Below, piece after piece: positions 1-6,060 of a stretch of 8,786 bases of DNA (the first letter of the stretch is position 1; every line of letters starts with the position of its first letter). A model generated the notes under the pieces. The model searched no databases and had not been told where the DNA came from. It saw only the letters and a list, made by a program, of their open reading frames with translations. The translations under genes were made by a program, and so were the position numbers. Source of the DNA: CAIQOK01 sp043781315 (lineage in GTDB: Bacteria > Verrucomicrobiota > Verrucomicrobiia > Limisphaerales > CAIQOK01); contig JAYWBR010000505.1 of NCBI GenBank assembly GCA_043781315.1, positions 1-8,786 of the forward strand, written 5' to 3'.

Positions 1-74
1 GAATGGGAATCAGGCAACTCTTTCCTCAACATGAAAAACTGACACCCCCACTCCTCCTCAGATGAAAAATCAAT

Positions 75-578
75 TTACAGAAAATTTGTTGCTTGGCCGC
101 AAAAATCACGCAGGTCTTTTAAATCAGGAGGAATTTCCATTCGATTTATGTAACGCAATCCTAACCGTTTGATTTTTTGCGGCTTGGCCAAGCTCTCGTA
201 ATGTCCCCAAAGTTCCTTTGCTTCTTCTGTGAAATCTTTCCACTTTGAATATGGTCGCAGCTTGTTGAATGTAAAACCGTCTCGTCGCGCTTGAACTGTT
301 TTCCCTTCTGTTTTTGAAATAAAAAGATACCCGTTTAGGGATCGCGTCGTGGCGGAGCTTTGCAAATCACCACCGGGTGTAAACTGCATTCCCTGTACTA
401 ATTCAATGCGCTCTTGCGTTTCCGGAAACCGCTCCTCCAATCCTGAACCAAATAATTTCAAGGTCGTCACCGCAAAATCAGGTGGCAAGACCACCTGAAT
501 ATCGAGCAGCGCTTCTTGAATTGGGGCGTTAGGTAGATGTTGCACAGTCTCGTCAATGAATCGTTCGGTTTTGAGCAT
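75..578 (-). CDS. TIGR04255-family protein, probably C-terminally truncated
   Basis: The protein carries the hallmarks of the TIGR04255 family, a sporadically distributed family of unknown function often found in accessory DNA. Visible are an N-terminal LPNAPIQEALLDIQV block, a central LRPYSKWKDFTEEAKELW block and a GLRYINRMEIP block. I chose the ATG at 578 (MLKTERF, 167 aa) because the LPNAPI block then falls about 15 residues from the N terminus, as is usual; the frame stays open upstream to a GTG at 653 (192 aa), with no ribosome binding site at either. Members I know are roughly 250 aa and continue well beyond the RYIN motif, but here a TAA at 75-77 ends the protein about 20 residues after it. 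The same frame then stays open to the window edge, so a premature stop is possible. Base composition is lower in GC than the rest of the window, suggesting transfer. It lies downstream of and co-oriented with the integrase, probably as element cargo. No function is assigned. Confidence 0.75.
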   Translation of the reverse strand: MLKTERFIDETVQHLPNAPIQEALLDIQVVLPPDFAVTTLKLFGSGLEERFPETQERIELVQGMQFTPGGDLQSSATTRSLNGYLFISKTEGKTVQARRDGFTFNKLRPYSKWKDFTEEAKELWGHYESLAKPQKIKRLGLRYINRMEIPPDLKDLRDFCGQATNFL

Positions 579-723
579 AGCCTGAGTTTCAGCGGCAGTG
601 CAACCGTTTCTCATTTGTAGATTTTCAACCGCGCAGTGCCGTTTGGGTCTCACCTATAAATCGTTTTTAACCTGTGATCTAAACGACACCCTCCACTTGC
701 ACGTCTTGCGCAAAATAATCATT

Positions 724-1986
724 TCAGCTTTCCCCGTTGTTCCCTTTCGGCGCAATCCCGAACCACGCCTTCGCATCCGCCGGTCGCACCAGCTCCCGGT
801 AATGCTCAAAAATCATTTCCGGCGAGTTGCCCGCTTCCAGCGCCACCTGTGCCACGTTCTGCGTTTCCGCCACGCGGTAGGAAATGAACGAGTGCCGCAA
901 GGCGTTGTGTTTCCACGCCACGCCAGCGCTCGCCGCCGTTCTGGCCTGTAGTTCAAACAGGTAAGGCGAGGAATGCGGCCAGACCTTGCCATCACGTTTT
1001 GCATTTTGTTTTAACCACGCGGCCAGGTTCGGCAATAGTGGCACGATCCGCCGCGCGCGACCGCGCTTCGTCCGCACCTTGCCCCTTTGCACCACGATGC
1101 CGGCGGTGTCGAATCTCACGTCCTGCCAGTCGAGACGTTCAATCTCGGAAGTCCGCAGTCCCGCAAACGCTCCGATTGCCAGCACCGGCATCAAATCCTC
1201 GGAAGCGTGATTCAGCAGCTTCGTCAGTTCTTCTGGCGTGAAAATCTCAATCTCAAAATCCGCTTCCGCCGCCGCATCTACTTCATCCATTACCGCGTGA
1301 TCGCGCGGCAGATACTTTTGTTTCTTCGCGAACTCGAACAACACATTCACCGCCTGCCGGTAATTGTTTTTCGTGCGGCCCTCAACTTCCAGCCCGTGAA
1401 TAAAATCATTCACGTCAGTTCCCGTCACCGCGCCTATCAGGCAATGAAAACGTCCAGCGAACGCCGTGAGCTTTCGATCCAAATCGTCAAGATATCGTTC
1501 GCTCACCTTGCGGCCATTGCCACGCATCCGCGTGGCGCGTCCCTCACGTTTCGCCGCCAGAAATTCATCCACCACTTGCTGGACCGTTTTGGCGACTGCT
1601 TCCACCGAATGTCGCTTTGCGTATTCACGCGCCGCCTGGAGAATGGAAACGCCCCCGAGCACCTTGAAAGCTTCCGCATACTCGCGGCAGGCGGATTCAA
1701 GGCTGACGCGCGTTGGCAGGAGCAGTTCAGTTGCGCGAAAGAAAGCCGCTTGGTCTTGAGACGATACGCTCGACGCCTGAATCTCACCTTTGGCCAGTGA
1801 CTCCACGACCTCACCGCCGCGACGTTTGGCATCGGCCAGATCGCCAAAAGCCTCACGTTTTCGGGATTTATCCTGCCAATAAACCAGAGTGAAAGAATCG
1901 TAACCGTTGCTGGTGGGAGTGCGGTAAATCTTGGCGGAAGCGCTGCCTTTCTTGACCGTGAGAGGAAATTCGTCAGGTTTCTTCAT
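724..1986 (-). CDS. Tyrosine recombinase / phage-type site-specific integrase
   Basis: This 420-aa protein is a tyrosine recombinase that should catalyse integration and excision of the element next to the tRNA-Leu gene. The first 90 or so residues resemble an arm-type DNA-binding N terminus, residues about 130-225 form the SAM-like core-binding domain (ERYLDDLDRKL, TKNNYRQAVNVLFEFAKK), and residues about 245-400 the catalytic domain. Catalytic residues visible are R278 (AGLRTSEIERLDW), a hairpin lysine at K303 or K307, R364 (NALRHSF) and the nucleophile Y396 (EHYREL). The position three before R364, normally His, is N361, and the usual second His/Trp position in the LGH-type motif is N387 (EAGNSPEMIF). 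I recall similar NxLRHSF...AGNSP integrases in Verrucomicrobiota, so this is probably a lineage rather than decay. The ATG at 1986 is the natural start, 64 bp from the tRNA 3' end; no Shine-Dalgarno is seen. The frame is intact. Confidence 0.95.
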   Translation of the reverse strand: MKKPDEFPLTVKKGSASAKIYRTPTSNGYDSFTLVYWQDKSRKREAFGDLADAKRRGGEVVESLAKGEIQASSVSSQDQAAFFRATELLLPTRVSLESACREYAEAFKVLGGVSILQAAREYAKRHSVEAVAKTVQQVVDEFLAAKREGRATRMRGNGRKVSERYLDDLDRKLTAFAGRFHCLIGAVTGTDVNDFIHGLEVEGRTKNNYRQAVNVLFEFAKKQKYLPRDHAVMDEVDAAAEADFEIEIFTPEELTKLLNHASEDLMPVLAIGAFAGLRTSEIERLDWQDVRFDTAGIVVQRGKVRTKRGRARRIVPLLPNLAAWLKQNAKRDGKVWPHSSPYLFELQARTAASAGVAWKHNALRHSFISYRVAETQNVAQVALEAGNSPEMIFEHYRELVRPADAKAWFGIAPKGNNGES

Positions 1987-1995
1987 GCCCGCAAG

Positions 1996-2016
1996 TCTGT
2001 CAGAAATCTGTCAGAA
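1996..2016. repeat. Tandem direct repeat in the integrase-tRNA gap
   Basis: TCTGTCAGAA occurs at 1996-2005 and again at 2007-2016, an 11-bp period, close to one helical turn. The pair is flanked by GCAAG at 1991-1995 and 2019-2023. It sits between the integrase start and the tRNA 3' end, where arm-type integrase sites, an excisionase site or an operator for the integrase promoter would be expected. The repeat is seen directly; the binding role is inference. Confidence 0.6.
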
Positions 2017-2050
2017 CTGCAAGCCAATTCTCAAAAACCTAAGTAAAAAA

Positions 2051-2135
2051 TGGTGCGCATAGCAGGACTTGAACCTGCACACCTTGCGGCACTACCACCT
2101 CAAAGTAGCGTGTCTGCCAATTCCACCATATGCGC
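2051..2135 (-). tRNA. tRNA-Leu (anticodon GAG), CCA encoded
   Basis: Read on the minus strand, GCGCATA at the 5' end pairs perfectly with TATGCGC at the 3' end, followed by the discriminator A and an encoded CCA (2051-2053). The anticodon stem CTACT/GGTAG closes the 7-nt loop TTGAGGT, giving anticodon GAG, which reads CTC and CTT leucine codons. The variable arm is long (about TGCCGCAAGGTGT), as expected for a class II leucine tRNA. The T arm is TGCAGGTTCAAGTCCTGC-like with the conserved GTTCAA loop. The 85-nt gene is complete. Its 3' end points at the integrase 64 bp away, making it the likely attachment site, restored intact on integration. A run of six T follows directly after the CCA on the tRNA strand. 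Confidence 0.97.
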
Positions 2136-2146
2136 CCACGGCCCGC

Positions 2147-2177
2147 ATAATGAACCAGTCGCGCGGGAAAATCGCAA
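2147..2177 (-). promoter_or_regulatory. Possible tRNA-Leu promoter
   Basis: On the minus strand TTGCGA (2172-2177) is followed after 19 bp by CATTAT (2147-2152), which ends 11 bp before the tRNA 5' end. The hexamers are fair, but the spacer is long, so this is only a candidate. Confidence 0.3.
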
Positions 2178-2201
2178 GGCAATTTCGCGCCGGCCCGGAA
2201 A

Positions 2202-3977
2202 TCATTTCGGCTTCAGGTAAAGCTCCTCGATGTTCCACGTCGCCCGGTAGGGTGAGGCGGTGGAGAGGCGGACGTTGGCCAGATCGCTGCGGACGGCCGC
2301 CGCCAGATTGGGCGCAATGACCGGGATCATGGGCTGTTGCTCGGCCCAGATCGCCTGGGCTTCATCGAAATATTTTTTGCGCGCGGCGAAATCAAGCGTG
2401 TGCAACTGCGCGTCCATCAGGAAATCCAGCCGCGCCTCCCAGTCGGTGGCCGGGGCTTTCTGCGCCGGGAACCACTGATGCAGCGGTTCGCTCGACATCA
2501 GGATGTTGATCTGGGTGAACGGATCCAGCCCGCCGCCGCCGAGACCGACAATGGCGCTTTCATAATCGAACGTGCGGTTCATTTTTTCGACGATCATCTG
2601 GAACGTCACCGGATGATACTCGGCCTTGATGCCGATTTTTTTCAAGTCGTCCTGGATCATCACGGCCATCTTGGACCGCGGCGCATTGTCGGCGTTGGAC
2701 AGAATGCTGATCTCGATGACGTGCCCGTCCGCATCTTCCAGGAAGCCGTCGCCGTTGCGGTCTTGAATTCCAATTTCCGCCAGCAACTTCAAGGCGCGCG
2801 CAGGATCGTAGCTGAACGTGGGCACTGCGGGGTTGTTCCATTTGCGGTTGTCCGCCGTGATGAAGCTGTGAACCGGCGCGCCTAGACCGTTGTAAACCGC
2901 CTGCACCATCTGGGTGCGGTTGATCGCGCAGGAGACGGCCTGGCGAAATGTCTTGTCGCGAAACCATTTTAGCCTGGCGGGAAGCACGCAGGGTTTGCCG
3001 GACGCGTCGCGGTTGGTGTTTTGGTTGAACCAGAAATAATTGCACTCGGAGCCGGCCCCGAGTTCGACGAGGTGTCCGCCGCGCTTCGCAAAGGCCGCTT
3101 CAAACTGGGCGCGCAAATCAGGCCGGATGGATTCGCAGACGTCGCTTTGATTTTGGAAAAAGAAAAAGGGCGCCATGCCCGCATCGGGCGCGACGTTCAT
3201 CTGCACCTCGTCCAGATACGGCAGGCGCACGCCGTTTTTGTCCACGGCGTAATATTCCGGGTTGCGCTCGAGCAGCACGACTTTGCCGGCGCGCGCGTCC
3301 CGCAGGCGAAACGGGCCGCTGCCGACGATGGCCGCCGGATTCGCGTTGATGGCGTAGGCGTTGGTAAAAGTCTTGGCGCGGACTTCCCGGGCCAGGATGT
3401 GTTTCGGCAGCACCGGTGCGGCGCTGACGAGTTGGAGAAACGGCGCCACCACGTCGGGCGTGAACACGCGCACGGTCAGATCGTCCACTTTGGTGAGCGT
3501 GAAGGTTTTTGTATCCATGCGCAGCAAGTCCCGCATGTACCGGCTGAATTCCGGGTTATAGATCAGGTCGTTCCAGGTGAACACCACGTCGTCGGCGGTC
3601 AATGGCTGGCCGTCGCTCCAGCGCAAGTTTTTGCGGAGTTTGAAGGTCCAGGTTTTTTGATCCGCGTCCACCGACCAGGATTCTGCCAGGCCGGGTGAAG
3701 GTTCCTGGGTCGCCATGTCAAAATGGATGAGCGAGGAAAACAGCAGGCGGGTGACGGATTCCGAGCCGCTGTCGGCGGCGAGCAGCGGGTTGAAGGTCTT
3801 GGGGACGCCATCTGTCACGAGCACCAGCCGCCCGCCGGATTTGCCCGGCTCGCACGCGGCGACGCGCGGCGGTTCCGGCAAGGCGTGGCCGGCGGGTTTG
3901 CCGCAGCCGGCTAACAAGACCGACGCTGCGGCCGCCAAAAGCGATGCCGCAGATTTTGCGAGAGAAAGTTTTAGCAC
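2202..3977 (-). CDS. ABC transporter substrate-binding lipoprotein (SBP_bac_5, peptide/oligopeptide type)
   Basis: This 591-aa protein is a solute-binding component of a peptide/nickel-type ABC importer (family 5, OppA/DppA-like). It begins with a lipoprotein signal peptide with lipobox L22-A23-G24-C25, so it is expected to be membrane-anchored outside the inner membrane. Family blocks in order are DGVPKTFNPLLA (56-67), PGLAESW (95-101), the signature LRWSDGQPLTADDVVFTW (118-135), GSGPFRL (219-225), FRDKTFRQAVSCAINR (339-354) and a DRNGDGFLEDADG loop (406-418) that resembles a calcium-binding loop and is common in the family. The start is a GTG; an in-frame stop at 3987-3989 excludes a longer protein. 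Length is normal. No permease or ATPase genes lie beside it: downstream is the tRNA-Leu gene after 66 bp, upstream the divergent toxin-antitoxin pair after 102 bp. The permease is either elsewhere or this is an orphan binding protein. The ligand cannot be told from sequence. Confidence 0.95.
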   Translation of the reverse strand: MLKLSLAKSAASLLAAAASVLLAGCGKPAGHALPEPPRVAACEPGKSGGRLVLVTDGVPKTFNPLLAADSGSESVTRLLFSSLIHFDMATQEPSPGLAESWSVDADQKTWTFKLRKNLRWSDGQPLTADDVVFTWNDLIYNPEFSRYMRDLLRMDTKTFTLTKVDDLTVRVFTPDVVAPFLQLVSAAPVLPKHILAREVRAKTFTNAYAINANPAAIVGSGPFRLRDARAGKVVLLERNPEYYAVDKNGVRLPYLDEVQMNVAPDAGMAPFFFFQNQSDVCESIRPDLRAQFEAAFAKRGGHLVELGAGSECNYFWFNQNTNRDASGKPCVLPARLKWFRDKTFRQAVSCAINRTQMVQAVYNGLGAPVHSFITADNRKWNNPAVPTFSYDPARALKLLAEIGIQDRNGDGFLEDADGHVIEISILSNADNAPRSKMAVMIQDDLKKIGIKAEYHPVTFQMIVEKMNRTFDYESAIVGLGGGGLDPFTQINILMSSEPLHQWFPAQKAPATDWEARLDFLMDAQLHTLDFAARKKYFDEAQAIWAEQQPMIPVIAPNLAAAVRSDLANVRLSTASPYRATWNIEELYLKPK

Positions 3978-4023
3978 GCGGATTGGTTACTGGATTTGAT
4001 TCGGTGCGGCAAGCGCGGAGAAC

Positions 4024-4039
4024 GGGGAATCGTTTCCCC
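4024..4039. repeat. Small inverted repeat in the divergent promoter region
   Basis: GGGGAA (4024-4029) and TTCCCC (4034-4039) form a perfect 6-bp inverted repeat around TCGT, in the 102 bp between the substrate-binding protein and the antitoxin gene, just before a TTGACA box. It could be an operator half of either gene; no T run follows, so it is not an intrinsic terminator. Confidence 0.35.
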
Positions 4040-4045
4040 CCAGAC

Positions 4046-4051
4046 TTGACA
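4046..4051 (+). promoter_or_regulatory. Candidate -35 box of the vapBC promoter
   Basis: A perfect TTGACA lies 28 bp before the antitoxin GTG. With a usual 17-bp spacer the -10 hexamer would be 4069-4074 (ATTCTT, a poor match), inside the palindrome at 4061-4077. Transcription would then begin almost at the start codon, making the message leaderless or nearly so. Confidence 0.4.
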
Positions 4052-4060
4052 ACCCGATGA

Positions 4061-4077
4061 GGTAAGACATTCTTACC
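4061..4077. promoter_or_regulatory. Perfect palindrome, likely vapBC autoregulatory operator
   Basis: GGTAAGA-CAT-TCTTACC is a perfect 7-3-7 inverted repeat ending 2 bp before the antitoxin start codon and overlapping the expected -10 region. Antitoxins of the AbrB/MazE fold typically bind such palindromes to repress their own operon, so this is the best operator candidate. The palindrome is directly visible; binding is inference. Confidence 0.6.
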
Positions 4078-4079
4078 GC

Positions 4080-4307
4080 GTGACGACGACCATATCCAGC
4101 AAGGGCCAGGTGGTGATTCCCCGGCCGGTTCGCGAGCGGCATAAAATCCGCCCCGGCGACGACTTCCTGCTGTTTGAGCTGTCCAATGGCGACCTGCTCC
4201 TCCGTCATACCCGCGCCCCAAAAAAATCCCTGGTCTGGCACCTGCGGCGGTTGCAGGGCCTGCGCGTGGAACGTAATCGCGAGCCGGTTCGTGAGGTGGC
4301 CTGGTGA
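4080..4307 (+). CDS. AbrB/SpoVT-type antitoxin (VapB-like)
   Basis: This 75-aa protein is the antitoxin of a type II toxin-antitoxin pair. Its N terminus TTTISSKGQVVIPRPVR is the classic AbrB-like swapped-hairpin DNA-binding motif (SSKGQVVIP at residues 6-14), followed by IRPGDDFLLFELSNGDLLLR completing the fold to about residue 43. The charged C-terminal 30 residues (KKSLVWHLRRLQGLRVERN) would wrap the toxin and block its active site. The start is GTG at 4080, chosen because it places the SSKGQVVIP motif at the usual distance from the N terminus; no Shine-Dalgarno lies at normal spacing. The gene overlaps the toxin start by four bases (GTGA), implying coupled translation. A perfect palindrome directly upstream suggests autorepression. 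Confidence 0.9.
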   Translation: MTTTISSKGQVVIPRPVRERHKIRPGDDFLLFELSNGDLLLRHTRAPKKSLVWHLRRLQGLRVERNREPVREVAW

Positions 4308-4726
4308 ACTGGTTGATGGACACCAACACACTTTCCGAACTCACCAAGCCCAAACCGTTCGCTGGTTTGATGGACTGGTTGGAGGCGCATGAACCGGAAT
4401 CCGCCTTGAGCGCCATCAGCATTGGCGAAATGGTGGCCGGGCTGGAGCGGCTGCCCGAAGGCAAGCGGCGGCGTTCGCTCGAAAAGGCGCTGAAATTTTT
4501 GCGCGAGGATTACGCCGGAAAAATCCTGGACTTCACCGAGGGCGTGGCGGTGGAATGGGGGCAACTGGTGGCCCGGGCGCGCAAGTGTGGTCGTCATTTG
4601 TCCGTGCTCGACAGCCAGATCGAAGCCACGGCCATTCACTTTGGATTGACCGTGGTCACGCGCAATGGTGCGGATTTTTTTCACCCTGTCTATAACCCTT
4701 GGGAGCAATCCTCCCACACTAAATAA
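4304..4726 (+). CDS. PIN-domain ribonuclease toxin (VapC, FitB-like)
   Basis: This 140-aa protein is a PIN-domain toxin, a metal-dependent RNase that in the family cleaves structured RNA such as tRNA or rRNA. The acidic active-site set is complete: D6 (MDTNTLSE), E42 (ISIGEM), D103 (VLDSQIEATA) and D124 (TRNGADF). The closing NPW (131-133) and the DTNTLSEL, LPEGKRR and AVEWGQLVARA blocks place it with FitB-like VapC proteins. Start is GTG at 4304, overlapping the antitoxin stop as GTGA; the standard N terminus (MNWLMDTN) supports it. Length is normal and the gene looks functional. It ends 10 bp before ychF on the same strand, so the two may be cotranscribed. Confidence 0.93.
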   Translation: MNWLMDTNTLSELTKPKPFAGLMDWLEAHEPESALSAISIGEMVAGLERLPEGKRRRSLEKALKFLREDYAGKILDFTEGVAVEWGQLVARARKCGRHLSVLDSQIEATAIHFGLTVVTRNGADFFHPVYNPWEQSSHTK

Positions 4727-4736
4727 TTTTTTACTT

Positions 4737-5840
4737 ATGTTGAAAGCTGGAATCGTCGGTCTCCCCAACGTGGGCAAGTCAACCTTGTTCAACGCCGTCA
4801 CCCGCACCCGCAAGGCGGAGGCGGCGAATTATCCCTTTTGCACCATTGATCCGAACGTGGGCATCGTGACCGTGCCGGATGCGCGGATGTACGAGCTGCA
4901 AAAGATCGCCAAGACCACCGTCGTGATTCCGGCGGCGATTGAGTTCGTGGACATCGCCGGCCTCGTCAAAGGCGCGTCGCAGGGTGAAGGGCTGGGCAAC
5001 AAATTCCTCACGCACATCCGCGAGGTGGACGCCATCATGCAGGTCGTGCGCTGCTTTGAGGACGCGGACATTCATCACGTCGCCGGCAACGTGGATCCCG
5101 TGCGCGACATTGAAACGATCACCACCGAACTCGTCCTCTCCGATCTGGAAGCCGTGCAGAAGCGCATGGCCAACGTCGCGAAGGACGCCAAGCGCGGTGA
5201 CAAAGAAGCGCTCGCGCAGGAGGCCGTGCTGAAAAAAATCGAGCCGCATCTCAACGCCGGCAAGCCTGCGCTCACGCTCACGCTCACGCCCGAAGACAAG
5301 GCCATCTCGCGCCTGTTCTGGTTGATGACCGACAAGCCCACGATCTTCGCGTGCAACGTGAAGGAAGGTGATCTGGCCACCGCCGACACCAACCCGCACG
5401 TCCTGAAGGTTCGCGAGTACACCAAGAACCATTTCGCCTGTGAAGCCGTGGTCATCAGCGCGCAGATTGAAAGTGACTTGATTGATTTGTCGGACGCGGA
5501 GGCTCTGGAATTTTTGAAGGAGCTGGGCGTGCAGGAATCCGGCGTCGGTGGCTTGATCCGCGCGACGTATCATCTGCTCGGCTTGCGAACGTATTTCACG
5601 GCGGGCGAAAAAGAAGTGCGCGCGTGGACGATTCATGCGGGCGACACCGCGCCGAAAGCGGCGGGCGTGATCCACTCGGACTTCGAGCGCGGCTTCATCA
5701 AGGCGGAGACGGTGGCGTACGACGACTTGATCAAGTGCGGTTCCGTGGCGGTGGCCCGGGAGAAGGGTTTGTATCGCATGGAAGGCAAGGAATACGTCGT
5801 GAAAGACGGGGACGTGCTGATGTTCAAGTTCAATGTGTGA
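4737..5840 (+). CDS. ychF: Redox-regulated P-loop ATPase/GTPase YchF (OLA1 family)
   Basis: The product is the universally conserved Obg-related protein YchF, which binds ribosomes, preferentially hydrolyses ATP in studied members, and is linked to stress responses and translation. The 367-aa length matches the family (about 363-367). Visible motifs are the Walker A GLPNVGKST (8-16), G3 DIAGLVKGAS (72-81) with GEGLGNKFL following, and the atypical G4 NVKE (207-210) in place of NKxD, the hallmark of ATP preference. SAQIES (241-246) corresponds to the G5 region. A coiled-coil segment spans about residues 125-185, and the C-terminal TGS domain covers about 285-367 (RAWTIHAGDTAPKAAGVIHSDFERGF). 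The frame is open upstream to 4665, but the ATG at 4737 gives the canonical N terminus; no Shine-Dalgarno is present. Only 10 bp separate it from the PIN toxin gene. A short ACGCTC triplication near 5270 encodes the LTLTLT stretch and is in frame. Confidence 0.98.
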   Translation: MLKAGIVGLPNVGKSTLFNAVTRTRKAEAANYPFCTIDPNVGIVTVPDARMYELQKIAKTTVVIPAAIEFVDIAGLVKGASQGEGLGNKFLTHIREVDAIMQVVRCFEDADIHHVAGNVDPVRDIETITTELVLSDLEAVQKRMANVAKDAKRGDKEALAQEAVLKKIEPHLNAGKPALTLTLTPEDKAISRLFWLMTDKPTIFACNVKEGDLATADTNPHVLKVREYTKNHFACEAVVISAQIESDLIDLSDAEALEFLKELGVQESGVGGLIRATYHLLGLRTYFTAGEKEVRAWTIHAGDTAPKAAGVIHSDFERGFIKAETVAYDDLIKCGSVAVAREKGLYRMEGKEYVVKDGDVLMFKFNV

Positions 5841-5857
5841 TGCGCTGTTTGTCCGTG

Positions 5858-6000
5858 GGTGGCACAGGCCGCTGGCCTGTCCTTTCCGGCGTCGCGCCGG
5901 AAAGCGTCGGGACGGATGCGTTCCGCGGGGCGTGGGTTGTTCACCCTCTCCGGGTTTCCGCGAGACGCGAAAAAACGACCGGCGCGACGCCAGTGCCACC
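5858..6000. repeat. 143-bp intergenic palindromic repeat, MITE/REP-like
   Basis: The element is bounded by GGTGGCAC (5858-5865) and its exact reverse complement GTGCCACC (5993-6000). Inside are two perfect hairpins: ACAGGCC-GCT-GGCCTGT (5864-5880) and CTTTCCGGCG-TCG-CGCCGGAAAG (5882-5904). It fills most of the 220-bp gap between ychF and the DUF1080 gene. Read through, it yields the GTGRWPV...TGATPVPP kind of peptide that I recall from spurious ORFs in Verrucomicrobiota and Planctomycetota, suggesting a dispersed family. The hairpins could also stabilise or end the ychF transcript, though no T run follows. Confidence 0.65.
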
Positions 6001-6060
6001 TAAAACCAAAGCGTAGCCGGGCTTGACTTGCCGCCCGAAAATTTCAACCGTCCATTCCTG

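Noticed and set aside
1087..1800. Plus-strand open frame opposite the integrase
   Set aside because: No recognisable domain, and the minus strand encodes a complete integrase with its catalytic arginines and tyrosine.
3718..4464. Minus-strand open frame spanning the toxin-antitoxin pair and the 5' end of the binding protein gene
   Set aside because: It runs antisense to two well-supported genes and crosses their promoter region; the translation has no family character.
4727..4737. TTTTTTACTTA shared between the ychF leader and the sequence just past the tRNA-Leu 3' end (2040-2050, minus strand)
   Set aside because: An 11-base match is expected many times by chance in a window this size, and the A/T-rich word makes it likelier still; it is not taken as an attachment site.
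5266..5290. ACGCTC short tandem repeat in ychF
   Set aside because: Three units only, in frame, encoding the conserved LTLT region; ordinary coding sequence.
5882..5904. Intrinsic terminator for ychF
   Set aside because: The 10-bp stem is strong, but CGTCGGGAC follows instead of a T run, and a second hairpin and inverted ends place it in a repeat element.
4779..5999. Long minus-strand open frame (406 codons) opposite ychF
   Set aside because: Low-complexity Arg/His-rich translation with no motif; it mirrors the codon pattern of the genuine ychF frame.
5624..6016. Plus-strand open frame covering the ychF end and the repeat
   Set aside because: It is out of frame with ychF, and its second half is simply the translated palindromic repeat.
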